Shown: positions 56,394 to 64,000 of the stretch, piece by piece
Numbering within the stretch: position 1 is the first letter of the stretch
How the letters are laid out: the number at the start of each line of letters is the position of its first letter
Source: Bradyrhizobium diazoefficiens
GTDB lineage: Bacteria; Pseudomonadota; Alphaproteobacteria; Rhizobiales; Xanthobacteraceae
Assembly (NCBI RefSeq): GCF_016612535.1
Contig: NZ_JAENXS010000002.1
Coordinates: 2,666,001 to 2,730,000 of the forward strand
Direction: 5' to 3'
DNA: 64,000 nucleotides
Position numbers and translations under genes: made by a program
The notes under the pieces: generated by a model
Seen by the model: the letters and a program-made list of their open reading frames with translations, nothing else
Database searches by the model: none
What the model was told of the DNA's origin: nothing

Positions 56394-57019
56394 TTTCCTG
56401 CCACGCTCCGCTTCAGCGCAAGCGTCTGGCCTTGTCCTTCGAGTGTGACCTGTTCGGGCTTGACTTCAGTAAGTCGCCAGCCATCGATTTCACCATTGAC
56501 CTGAATCCAACGGCCAACCGGATTTTGCGCTGAAGTGATGAATGCTTTCTGCAGCGATCCGCTGATCAGCACTCCTCTGAGAACGATGTTCGAATCGAGT
56601 GCTGCAACGGGCGGGCTACCGGTGAGAGGCGCAGCATCCGCCGACGTGTCTGCAACCCCAATCGGTGTCTGCCGCATCCGCGCGAAGACAGGACGCGCGG
56701 TGACATGATCGTAGAGCTTCTTCTGATGTGCTTCGCCAGTCGGAATGGTGGAGGCGCCGGCCCCCAACGAGGCTGACGGTGCCATCACCGACACTTTCAC
56801 CGCTAGCATCGCGGCAACGGTTGCGATCCCGGTCAGGGCGATCGACATTCGCAATCCGGTCATGAGATAGCGCGACGCAGGTGGGAGTTCCGCAAACGCT
56901 TCTCGCGATGGCAGGATCGCCTCGATGAACGCGGCAAGGCTCCGGGCTCGCGGAAAGCTCCGCGACCAGATCATCGCTAGCTGGGAGCGACTGCTTCGCG
57001 AGATTCCCCTGATCATCAT
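56390..57019 (-). CDS. T2SS inner-membrane protein, GspC/N-like
   Basis: A 209-residue protein with one membrane helix (MSIALTGIATVAAMLAVKVS). The C-terminal part is a PilP/GspC HR-type domain: RPVFARMRQTP, LDSNIVLRGVLISGSLQKAF, GRWIQVNGEIDGWRLTEV and EQVTLEGQGQTLALKR. In the T2SS such domains contact the outer-membrane secretin GspD. It shares ATGA overlaps with both neighbours, GspM and the prepilin peptidase. Confidence 0.85.
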   Translation of the reverse strand: MMIRGISRSSRSQLAMIWSRSFPRARSLAAFIEAILPSREAFAELPPASRYLMTGLRMSIALTGIATVAAMLAVKVSVMAPSASLGAGASTIPTGEAHQKKLYDHVTARPVFARMRQTPIGVADTSADAAPLTGSPPVAALDSNIVLRGVLISGSLQKAFITSAQNPVGRWIQVNGEIDGWRLTEVKPEQVTLEGQGQTLALKRSVAGK

Positions 57020-57618
57020 CTCGTCCTCGTTCCGGCGAAGTCGGCAGCGCGTTGATCCTCCTTCGCCCCGGGCGACCTGCCACGAAGATCCTGCATTATC
57101 CCTTCGACTTTGAACTCCGCCCGAAGCATACTTCCATCGCCGTCGGTCGCTGGTCTTAGAGAAGCGTCAGTGATGAATAGAAATGGAGACTGATCTTCTA
57201 TCTCGGCTATTACGTCCCGCACGATCCCGAGCGGTCCCTCCAATTGCAATCCAACTGCAACCGTTCTCGATTGTGCAACACGACCGCCCTGCAATCCGCG
57301 AAGCCCGAGCACATGTGCGCCCTTGGCGGTCGCCATCGTTTGCAGGCCCGCTTGCAGATCGGCACTGATGACGCGCTCCTCATCACCTGCCATAAAGGGT
57401 TGAATGCTCTTCAGGCCATGCTGCTCCATCTCCTGTGCTTCGCGGACGATGCGCCGGAGATACGCCAACTGCGCCGCGTTCTGCTCGATTTCATCGCTTC
57501 TATTCAAGAAATGCGAGAGCACCGGCCCGACGAACAGGAGAACAAAGAGCACTAGACCGACCGCGTTTAAGGCCAAGAACCCCCTGCTACGCAGCTGCTT
57601 GCCAAACCACTCCATCAT
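57016..57618 (-). CDS. gspM: Type II secretion protein GspM
   Basis: About 200 residues from the ATG at 57618. A single membrane helix (FLALNAVGLVLFVLLFVGPV) is followed by a coiled-coil region (QNAAQLAYLRRIVREAQEME). A ferredoxin-like C-terminal domain (VAVGLQLEGPLGIVRDVIAE) matches the T2SSM_b type. It stabilises the assembly platform with GspL. It overlaps gspL by 4 nt (ATGA). Confidence 0.85.
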   Translation of the reverse strand: MMEWFGKQLRSRGFLALNAVGLVLFVLLFVGPVLSHFLNRSDEIEQNAAQLAYLRRIVREAQEMEQHGLKSIQPFMAGDEERVISADLQAGLQTMATAKGAHVLGLRGLQGGRVAQSRTVAVGLQLEGPLGIVRDVIAEIEDQSPFLFITDASLRPATDGDGSMLRAEFKVEGIMQDLRGRSPGAKEDQRAADFAGTRTR

Positions 57619-58733
57619 TGGTCTGCTTTCCATACGGGATCGACCGGCCGTGCCAGTAGGCTGTTGCGCAAGCGAAACTTGAGGCTAAATCGATCCTTAC
57701 CCTCATTTGCATCAGGAACGATGGCAGCGATCAGGGTCGCGCCCGCAAACATCGGCGACTGATCAAGAATTCTGACAAGATGCGCGGCGTGCGACGAGTA
57801 GCCGGATATGGTAATCTGGCCCTGGTTGGTTCTGAGCTCGATCAGGAACGTATCGTCTGGCAGAATGCGGGATAGTTCATCCCAGACGGCCAAGAAGCCA
57901 CTATCGGCCTTCAGCGCGTAAAGCCGGATCCGTTGGCTGGACTGGCTCTTTCCTTCGTGCACGCTGGCTTTGGCTTCCAGGAGTTCGGCTTCTAGCTCAG
58001 CTGCCACACCCGCTTGGTACCACTCGAAGATCATAAGGCCCAAAGCCGCGGCCGCGAGCAGGGTCAGCCAAAGAGACTTGATGGCCCGAGAAGCCTCCGG
58101 CATGCCCGCAGCCGCATCAGGTCGGATCTGAACCACAGAAACGAGGTGGTCAGCACCAGTCCTGACAGCCAGGAAATCGATCTCGTCCATCGCAATGGCC
58201 ATGGGAGCGACCGCCGCTGTCGCCCGCTCTCGCGCGATGATCCAGTGGCAGTGCGGGACAGCCCCGTCGCGAGACGCATTGGCGACCGGGCGGGCTGCGT
58301 GCCAGACGTCCGTGAGCCGAAAGGGCGTTCGGCGGACAACTTCCTGATCAAGTATTTGTGGTAGCGAAGCGAGAGCCTCGCTGGGAATGTTCAGATCTCG
58401 CCGCAAGAACAGATCTTCAGCGAGAACAACACCGAACAGAACTTGATCTCGTCGGAGGCCGACCTGGTCGAGCCATTCGAGCAGCGCGGGGCCGCCAAAA
58501 GCAGCCGCGGGGAACTGCTGCTGGACCGTCCGTCCGTCCTGGACCAATTCGCAGGTGACGGCATCGTTAGTACCCGAGACAAAGCATGTCGGCCGAGCCC
58601 TACGGTCGAGCAAAGGCCGCCAGCTGGGCGGGACTGCCTCCCGTAATTCGGCCATCCACCAATGCGTAAACTGACGCCATCCGAGCGAGAGCGTCTCCCG
58701 ATCAAAAGGACGGATTTCCGAAACACCGACCAT
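57615..58733 (-). CDS. gspL: Type II secretion protein GspL
   Basis: A 372-residue protein. The N-terminal cytoplasmic domain is actin-like (VSGTNDAVTCELVQDGR, FGVVLAEDLFLRRDL). After the membrane helix (LWLTLLAAAALGLMIFEWYQ) a PilN-like periplasmic domain contains WDELSRILPDDTFLIELRTN and ISGYSSHAAHLVRILDQSPM. It binds GspE on the cytoplasmic side and GspM. GAGGAAC lies upstream of the ATG. It is separated from gspJ by 97 nt, the largest gap in the operon. Confidence 0.85.
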   Translation of the reverse strand: MVGVSEIRPFDRETLSLGWRQFTHWWMAELREAVPPSWRPLLDRRARPTCFVSGTNDAVTCELVQDGRTVQQQFPAAAFGGPALLEWLDQVGLRRDQVLFGVVLAEDLFLRRDLNIPSEALASLPQILDQEVVRRTPFRLTDVWHAARPVANASRDGAVPHCHWIIARERATAAVAPMAIAMDEIDFLAVRTGADHLVSVVQIRPDAAAGMPEASRAIKSLWLTLLAAAALGLMIFEWYQAGVAAELEAELLEAKASVHEGKSQSSQRIRLYALKADSGFLAVWDELSRILPDDTFLIELRTNQGQITISGYSSHAAHLVRILDQSPMFAGATLIAAIVPDANEGKDRFSLKFRLRNSLLARPVDPVWKADQ

Positions 58734-58830
58734 CGTGCGTAATGTTCCTCGTAGGAGCCCAGATCAGCGCAACAAGCATATTTACTAAATCTTTACGAAG
58801 AGTAACGAACGGTTCCGACTTGCCGGGTGT

Positions 58831-59448
58831 TCAGCCTTGCCGAAGTGCGATCACGGCTCGGGGGCCACTTCTTCGCCCATCTTCAAAGTCGACCAGGATG
58901 GAGACCAAATTCGGCAAGGCTTGCGAATGCCACTCAGTCTGCCAGACCGCCTGCCCCGACGCACCGAAATACTCGAAGTGAACGGCGCGAACGCCGCGAA
59001 GAACCACCACCGTCGAAATCGGCGGCTTGCTCTGTTTCGGTCCTTGCGGGCGGCGGGCAATCGTAAGCACAAGCTCACCTCCAACGTGCCGTAGATCCAC
59101 GCCGTAAGCACCGCCGCGAAGCGCTCGCCCTTCGCTCAGCACGACAAAGCGGATCTTCTCTTCACTACCTTCGAATACAGCGGAATTCTTGTCGTCGATA
59201 GGATAAGGGAGCGCCGAAGCCACCAGATTCAGCAGGCTCTGGATTGCCGCGTCCGCCCTTGCGTCATTGCCATTGGCTTGATCGGCATCGAATGCACGGC
59301 GCCCCATCGACAGTCCCCCGACGATACAGCCGGCAAGAAGAGCAAGAATCGCCATCGATACGAGGAGCTCGACCAAGGTCAGTCCTTGCTCGGCCGCGCG
59401 AAAGCGCATTGGGCGCCGCGGTCTGTCCTTCCCGACGAGTCCGATCAT
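58831..59448 (-). CDS. gspJ: Type II secretion minor pseudopilin GspJ
   Basis: A 205-residue pseudopilin. The leader ends RFRAAEQG and the mature helix begins LTLVELLVSMAILALLAGCI with Glu5. Later GVDLRHVGGELVLTIARRP and VRAVHFEYFGASGQAVWQTE match the GspJ domain. It overlaps gspI by 4 nt. It forms part of the pseudopilus tip with GspI and GspK. Confidence 0.9.
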   Translation of the reverse strand: MIGLVGKDRPRRPMRFRAAEQGLTLVELLVSMAILALLAGCIVGGLSMGRRAFDADQANGNDARADAAIQSLLNLVASALPYPIDDKNSAVFEGSEEKIRFVVLSEGRALRGGAYGVDLRHVGGELVLTIARRPQGPKQSKPPISTVVVLRGVRAVHFEYFGASGQAVWQTEWHSQALPNLVSILVDFEDGRRSGPRAVIALRQG

Positions 59449-59888
59449 GGCGCGATCCGAGGTGCAAGCTTCAGAGCAGATAGCCTCTCCTCGTGTCCGT
59501 CAGGTGAACTGACCCTGATTTCGACCCAAACGGGAATAATGGTACTATCAGCTTCCCTAGCCGCCTTGCCTTTCTTTTGTGCGCCTTCGAATGTCGCGGG
59601 CGTCACAGTCTCTCGCCAGATGAACGGGCCGACGCGGCCCTGTTTGTGGCCTATCACGAGCTTGGACACGATCCCGGCCGCTTCCAGACGCGACTGCGCA
59701 ATACGATTCATCACTCGGCTATTGCCGGCCTGCGTGTCGGAACGCAAGGCGACAGCGATCCCGACCAATATTGTTCCTATCCCCAGCGCGAGAATTGCAA
59801 AGGCAATGACGATCTCGATCAACGCAAATCCGTCGCGGCCGCTGCTCCTCACCGGACCGATCCGAGCGTCAACAGATCGGCCCATCAT
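59445..59888 (-). CDS. gspI: Type II secretion minor pseudopilin GspI
   Basis: A 147-residue pseudopilin. The leader ends SSGRDG, then FALIEIVIAFAILALGIGTI with the conserved Glu5, and RIAQSRLEAAG typical of GspI. It shares ATGA overlaps with gspH and gspJ. Confidence 0.88.
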   Translation of the reverse strand: MMGRSVDARIGPVRSSGRDGFALIEIVIAFAILALGIGTILVGIAVALRSDTQAGNSRVMNRIAQSRLEAAGIVSKLVIGHKQGRVGPFIWRETVTPATFEGAQKKGKAAREADSTIIPVWVEIRVSSPDGHEERLSALKLAPRIAP

Positions 59889-60325
59889 CGACCTAGGACC
59901 GGCTCGCCAGTAAACCAGTTCACAGCAATCCGCCTGGTATGACCCTGATAGCTAAGCAGAATGTCTGCACCGCTGGACTGACCGTCCGGAAAGAAGCGAA
60001 GCGCGCCCGTGTCGCCGAGGCGTTCGGTTTCCGCAATCGTCACTGCCATGCTCATCCCTTTCGGCAATTTATGCATCGCATTCCTGTAGCCGAACTCCCC
60101 ATTCACCGGATCTATCGCAACGACGACGTCCGTATTGGCGGCCATCGCTCGAGACCGAGCGAGCTGGAAAGTGGCAGCCATGGAGCGAGCCGTCCTTTCG
60201 ACGCGAGCCACGGCATTCTTCGGTCGCGCCAATACCGCCGACGCGAGGATGAGCCCCATGATTCCAAGAACCACGAGGAGCTCAATCAACGTGAACCCTG
60301 CCGACGAGCTTGACCGAAGCTTCAT
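59885..60325 (-). CDS. gspH: Type II secretion minor pseudopilin GspH
   Basis: A 146-residue pseudopilin. The leader ends SSSAG, then FTLIELLVVLGIMGLILASA with Glu5. The domain has FQLARSRAMAANTDVVVAID and ALRFFPDGQSSGADILL, as in GspH. It overlaps gspF by 4 nt. Confidence 0.9.
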   Translation of the reverse strand: MKLRSSSSAGFTLIELLVVLGIMGLILASAVLARPKNAVARVERTARSMAATFQLARSRAMAANTDVVVAIDPVNGEFGYRNAMHKLPKGMSMAVTIAETERLGDTGALRFFPDGQSSGADILLSYQGHTRRIAVNWFTGEPVLGR

Positions 60326-61572
60326 TGGATCGCCAGATTATTGATTGACAGGACGGCACTCATCACCTGCATGATGAGCGCGCCCACGGCGCCGCCAATG
60401 ACAAGGGTAAGAACTGGAGTCAGTAGATTGACCATTTGCTCAAGATGACGCTGCAGTTCACCGTCGAGAGTGGCCGCAATCCGGATCAGCATGCGCGCGA
60501 GTTGCCCGGACTGCTCTCCCACCGCAATGAGCTGCAGCGCTGCCGGTGGCAGAAGATCTGTGCCGGCGAACGCTTGGTTTAGTGACGCGCCTTCTGGCAC
60601 CCGACTGATCGCATCGGCATAACCTGCGTTCATGTAGCGATTGACGATCAGCGACCTCGCCGTCTGCAGCGCAGACATGAGCGGCACTCGCGCATCAAGT
60701 AACGTCCCAAGCGAGCGGGCAAAGAGGCCGGCCTCCCGCATCCGAAGCAGTCGACCGAGAACGGGAACGCTGGACTTTATGCGATCAAGTTTCAAAGCCA
60801 AACTCGGGCTTTTTGTGATCCTGTACCAGAGCATTGTGCAGACTGCCGCTCCTCCCAAGAGGTACACCGTCAATGGCAGCCAGTAGTCCGGAATGCTGGC
60901 GAGGACACCGAGAATTCCCGGCAGCGGCAAACCGGCATCTGCAAAGATCGGCGACAGGTTGGGGATGAGCACAAAGACGATCACCGCGACTGAGGCGAGT
61001 GACATGAAAAGGAGGATAACGGGATAGATCAACGAAGATCTGATCTTGTTGCGAATCTCCAAGCGTTTCGTGAGCATGTCGCCAATCTGCCCCAGTACTT
61101 CGCCGGTCTGTCCGCTGGCCTCCCCTGCGGCCACGATCGCCAAGTAATCCTGCGGGAAGATCGTCGGACGGTGCCGCATGGCCTCAGACAGCTGAGCACC
61201 GCCCAGGATCTCCCGCAGCAAATCCCTGGCCAAGAGGGCGCGCTTTGGCGATGTACCTGGCCCGGCCAACACCCGAAACGATACATCGAGCGGCAATCCC
61301 GAATTGACCAGCGCCGCCATTTCAACGGTGAAGGCCGTCAACTCGCTCAGGCCGAACTTGTTCGATCGCCCGAATTTCCGGCGCCAGACCGGCCGGCCTT
61401 GCTGGGATACCGACGGTCGCGCCCCATCACCAGCCTCAGACAGCAAAGTCTCGAATGGAGTCAGCCCGGAAGCATAAAGGGCGTCGATGGCCGCATTGAT
61501 TCCCTCAGCCGCAATTGTCCCAGCCGTAACGACTCCTTGGGCCGTATAAGCTCGATATCGATACGTCGCCAT
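60322..61572 (-). CDS. gspF: Type II secretion inner-membrane protein GspF
   Basis: A 416-residue protein with three membrane helices. The start YRYRAYTAQGVVTAGTIAAE and the repeated T2SSF domains (ELTAFTVEMAALVNSGLPLD, FARSLGTLLDARVPLMSALQ) are diagnostic. The ends carry VAGEASGQTGEVLGQIGDML and IAVGEQSGQLARMLIRIAAT. It is the platform protein of the secretion machine. It lies 12 nt after gspE. Confidence 0.95.
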   Translation of the reverse strand: MATYRYRAYTAQGVVTAGTIAAEGINAAIDALYASGLTPFETLLSEAGDGARPSVSQQGRPVWRRKFGRSNKFGLSELTAFTVEMAALVNSGLPLDVSFRVLAGPGTSPKRALLARDLLREILGGAQLSEAMRHRPTIFPQDYLAIVAAGEASGQTGEVLGQIGDMLTKRLEIRNKIRSSLIYPVILLFMSLASVAVIVFVLIPNLSPIFADAGLPLPGILGVLASIPDYWLPLTVYLLGGAAVCTMLWYRITKSPSLALKLDRIKSSVPVLGRLLRMREAGLFARSLGTLLDARVPLMSALQTARSLIVNRYMNAGYADAISRVPEGASLNQAFAGTDLLPPAALQLIAVGEQSGQLARMLIRIAATLDGELQRHLEQMVNLLTPVLTLVIGGAVGALIMQVMSAVLSINNLAIQ

Positions 61573-61584
61573 CGCAGTACTCCT

Positions 61585-63360
61585 TCATGTCGTCCGGGTA
61601 ACGCGAAGCACTTCATCCAAGGTTGTTTCTCCGGCGGCGACCTTCATCAGTCCGTTCTCGTAGAGGCTCACGAATCCCGCGGTCCTCGCCAGGTTTTCGA
61701 GCGTAAGCTGATCGCCGCTTCTTCGACCGATCGCCTGCCGTACATCGTCGTTGACGACAAGCAACTCAGAGACGGTCGTCCGGCCACTGTAGCCGATGCC
61801 GCCACAGGCTTCGCATCCGACCGCCTCGCGGCTATCGGACCAATCCACCACCATGCCATCAGAGGCAGCGAGGGTCAGCCTGGCCGGGATACCGCCGAAA
61901 TCGACGTACCGGCGCGAGCAATGTCGACACAAGCGGCGCACCAAGCGCTGTGCCATCACTCCCGACACTGTAGAAGCGAGCAGATAACGCTCCAGTCCAA
62001 TGTCTATGAGGCGCGTAATCGCTGCGAGGGCTCCGTTGGTATGTAGGGTGGAAAACACGAGGTGACCAGTCAGGGCCGCCTGAACGGCGATACGCGCGGT
62101 CTCGATATCCCGGATCTCGCCAACCATGATAACGTCGGGGTCCTGGCGAAGGATTGCGCGTAGGGCAGAAGGAAAATCCAGTCCGATCTGTGGCTGAACG
62201 TGAATTTGATTGATGCCGGCAAGCTGGTACTCGATAGGATCTTCAACTGTGAAGACCTTTAGCTCCGGACGATTGAGGTGTTTCAGTGCCGTGTACAGGG
62301 TCGTTGTTTTGCCGCTGCCGGTCGGCCCCGTCACCAGGAGAAGGCCATTTGGAAGCGCCATCAGACGATGAAGATTCTCTTCCGTCGTCTTATCCAAGCC
62401 GAGCTTCTCGAACTCGAGTTCGACGCGAGTGCGGTCGAGAATTCGCAATACGAGGCTCTCTCCGAACGCGGTCGGTATCGTCGATACACGAATATCGACC
62501 TCGCTTCCTCGAACCGCCGTTTTTATCCGGCCATCCTGCGGCAATCGACGCTCCGCAATATCGAGCTTAGCCATGATCTTGATACGCGTCGTCAAAGCAG
62601 CTCGAAGTGTTGCCGGCACGGATCGCTCGGGCCGCAGGAAGCCATCTAGACGGATGCGAACTGCAACTTCGTCGCGCCCAGGCTCGACGTGAACGTCCGA
62701 AGCTCCCCGCTCGACAGCGCGCGATATGATTTGGTTCACTAATCGTATAATTGGCGCTTCATTCGCGATATCGCGCAGCCGTTCAACGTCCGGCTCATTT
62801 CCTTCATTACCGCCGATTGCAGTTACCTGTTCGTCGTCAGCCTGAGATGCAGACTCCTGGTCCTGGTAGACGTTTCGGAAGGCGCGTTCGATGTCGGCAG
62901 GAGCAATCACCGCGAGGTCAACGCGAATGCCCAACATGTAGGAAATGGAACGACGCGCCTCGTCGTCGAATGGATCCACCACAGCCAGCAACAAGGACCC
63001 TCTGCCGAGCGCCAAGGGAAGGGAGCGGCTCGTCTTGAGAAACGTCAACCCTAGTTGTTCGGCCAGGATCGGCCGCGCCGGAATGTCACCGGGCCCAACT
63101 ACGGGCAGCGCGCAATAGGATGCATAAGCGCTGCATAGGTCGACCTCGGACACCAAGCCGAGTTTCACCAGAACGGCGTCGATACGTTCGGAAGCCGCCT
63201 CCGCCGCTCGCCTTGCTCGCGCCACCGCGCCCCTGTCGAGAATTCCTTCGGCGACGAGGTGACCGGTAAACGCCTCCGCGAAGTTCGGGTCCTGCGGGGG
63301 CGGCCCCGCCCCGCGTTCCTCGGGCAGATGCCGAAGCAATTCCTGAACACTGGATGGCAT
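61585..63360 (-). CDS. gspE: Type II secretion ATPase GspE
   Basis: A 591-residue protein. The N1 region (FAEAFTGHLVAEGILDRGAV) leads to the ATPase core. Walker A is GPTGSGKTTTLYTAL. The Asp box is KVFTVEDPIEYQL. Walker B region is ILRQDPDVIMVGEIRDIETA, then AALTGHLVFSTLHTNGALAA. A tetra-Cys zinc motif lies in CRHCSRRY and CEACGGIGYSGR. It drives pseudopilus growth. It is the first gene of the minus-strand gsp operon. Confidence 0.96.
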   Translation of the reverse strand: MPSSVQELLRHLPEERGAGPPPQDPNFAEAFTGHLVAEGILDRGAVARARRAAEAASERIDAVLVKLGLVSEVDLCSAYASYCALPVVGPGDIPARPILAEQLGLTFLKTSRSLPLALGRGSLLLAVVDPFDDEARRSISYMLGIRVDLAVIAPADIERAFRNVYQDQESASQADDEQVTAIGGNEGNEPDVERLRDIANEAPIIRLVNQIISRAVERGASDVHVEPGRDEVAVRIRLDGFLRPERSVPATLRAALTTRIKIMAKLDIAERRLPQDGRIKTAVRGSEVDIRVSTIPTAFGESLVLRILDRTRVELEFEKLGLDKTTEENLHRLMALPNGLLLVTGPTGSGKTTTLYTALKHLNRPELKVFTVEDPIEYQLAGINQIHVQPQIGLDFPSALRAILRQDPDVIMVGEIRDIETARIAVQAALTGHLVFSTLHTNGALAAITRLIDIGLERYLLASTVSGVMAQRLVRRLCRHCSRRYVDFGGIPARLTLAASDGMVVDWSDSREAVGCEACGGIGYSGRTTVSELLVVNDDVRQAIGRRSGDQLTLENLARTAGFVSLYENGLMKVAAGETTLDEVLRVTRTT

Positions 63361-63501
63361 CTCGTGCTCGTGGACCTGACGTGTGAGATATACTGGGAAA
63401 TCCTAGAACCGTTTGGTTAACACATGCTGTTTGACGGATCGTTTGCCATTTGCGTCTAATTTGGCAGGACCCGATCTGCAAAGCATGGCAAACCGCTGGA
63501 A

Positions 63502-64000
63502 ATGAACGACATCCCCCGCAAGCCCCGCCTTGGATCGGCGCTGAGTGGCCACCAGCGCGGCTTTGCCCTGGTGACCGTCATTTGGGGCCTGGGATTGATT
63601 CTCCTGCTGGGGGGAACGCTGGTCGTCGGCGCGAAATATCGCAGCAGGATCGCGAGCGCGGATACTTCGATCGCCAGAGCCTCAGCGGCGGCCGAGAGCG
63701 CAATCAATTTGGCGATTGCGGCAACATTGATCCCGGAGGGAAAGACAAAGTTTCCATTGCAATGCCGGATGCCCGGCGGCGAGCGGGCCTTCGTCACAGT
63801 GGAGGAGGAGATCGGCAAGGTCGATCTGAACACTGCGTCCAAACCCATTCTGGAACGGTTATTCGCTGCGCTCGCCAATGACAAGGCCGTCGGCGAGAGA
63901 ATAGCCGGAGAAATCCTAAGAGCTAGGAGCACCACTCCAAGGTCTGCCGGAGAGGCGGGTAGCCCATCAGCGTCCGTCACGAGCGGCAAGCAGGGTCCTC
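63502..64000 (+). CDS. gspK: Type II secretion minor pseudopilin GspK (3' end missing)
   Basis: The frame is open from the ATG at 63502 to the window edge, 166 residues. The leader ends SGHQRG, then FALVTVIWGLGLILLLGGTL, where the fifth residue is Thr, not Glu. That is the expected GspK exception. The following VEEEIGKVDLNTASKPILER matches GspK. It is divergent from gspE, 141 nt away. The rest of the gene, and perhaps gspD, lies beyond the window. Confidence 0.87.
   Translation, partial: MNDIPRKPRLGSALSGHQRGFALVTVIWGLGLILLLGGTLVVGAKYRSRIASADTSIARASAAAESAINLAIAATLIPEGKTKFPLQCRMPGGERAFVTVEEEIGKVDLNTASKPILERLFAALANDKAVGERIAGEILRARSTTPRSAGEAGSPSASVTSGKQGP

Overview
The window looks like one chromosomal stretch of a GC-rich alphaproteobacterium. 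Hyphomicrobiales is likely and Bradyrhizobium or a close relative is my best guess, from codon and GC character, the VPGPxVGAG sorting-signal style, an IS66 element with a pRiA4b-type passenger, and small Tyr/Gly-rich secreted proteins. No rRNA, tRNA, CRISPR or phage genes were recognised. The window is mostly a cell-envelope and secretion region: an exopolysaccharide (EPS) locus, an exosortase with candidate substrates, and a type II secretion system (T2SS).

Layout. 1-4.0 kb: the 3' part of a secreted protein with a C-terminal membrane anchor, then a complete IS66 element (743-3857) with matching 8-bp target duplications and a fourth, passenger gene. 4.0-9.1 kb: a secreted protein with a VPGP-type C-terminal signal, two glycosyltransferases, a small membrane protein, an HTH protein and a small secreted protein. 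9.2-21.3 kb: a phosphodiester glycosidase (NAGPA-like) protein, a Wza-type export lipoprotein, an AsnB-type amidotransferase, two more VPGP-type proteins, the initiating sugar-phosphate transferase, UDP-glucuronate decarboxylase (UDP-xylose supply) and a large secreted beta-helix protein. 21.4-25.6 kb: three methyltransferases, a decayed FkbM methyltransferase and an O-acyltransferase.

25.9-42.2 kb is a long minus-strand operon read from the ABC transporter pair (Wzm/Wzt type) through about eight glycosyltransferases, two hexapeptide acetyltransferases and a Wzy-like polymerase. It ends near an OafA-type acyltransferase that is frameshifted in a G6 run. Many junctions overlap by 1-4 nt. 42.4-44.8 kb: a Wzc-type tyrosine autokinase. 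44.9-49.2 kb: a small partner protein and the exosortase (minus strand), divergent from a large TPR lipoprotein of the PrsT type. 49.3-53.2 kb: a metallophosphoesterase, gmd and fcl (GDP-fucose supply) and a secreted trypsin-like protease. 53.3-64 kb: a T2SS with gspG alone, then a minus-strand operon gspE-F-H-I-J-L-M-N-prepilin peptidase, and gspK divergent at the right edge (cut off). Three very small coiled-coil proteins with a related motif lie among these genes.

How it may work together (inference): nucleotide sugars (GDP-fucose, UDP-xylose) feed the initiating transferase and glycosyltransferases. The repeat unit is decorated by acetyl and methyl groups, polymerised and exported through Wza/Wzc and/or the ABC transporter. 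The exosortase would process the VPGP-type proteins and deliver them to the EPS layer, as proposed for PEP-CTERM/EpsH systems. The T2SS could export other secreted proteins. The most interesting candidate system is the exosortase, its overlapping small partner, the TPR lipoprotein and three to four substrates scattered through the EPS locus.
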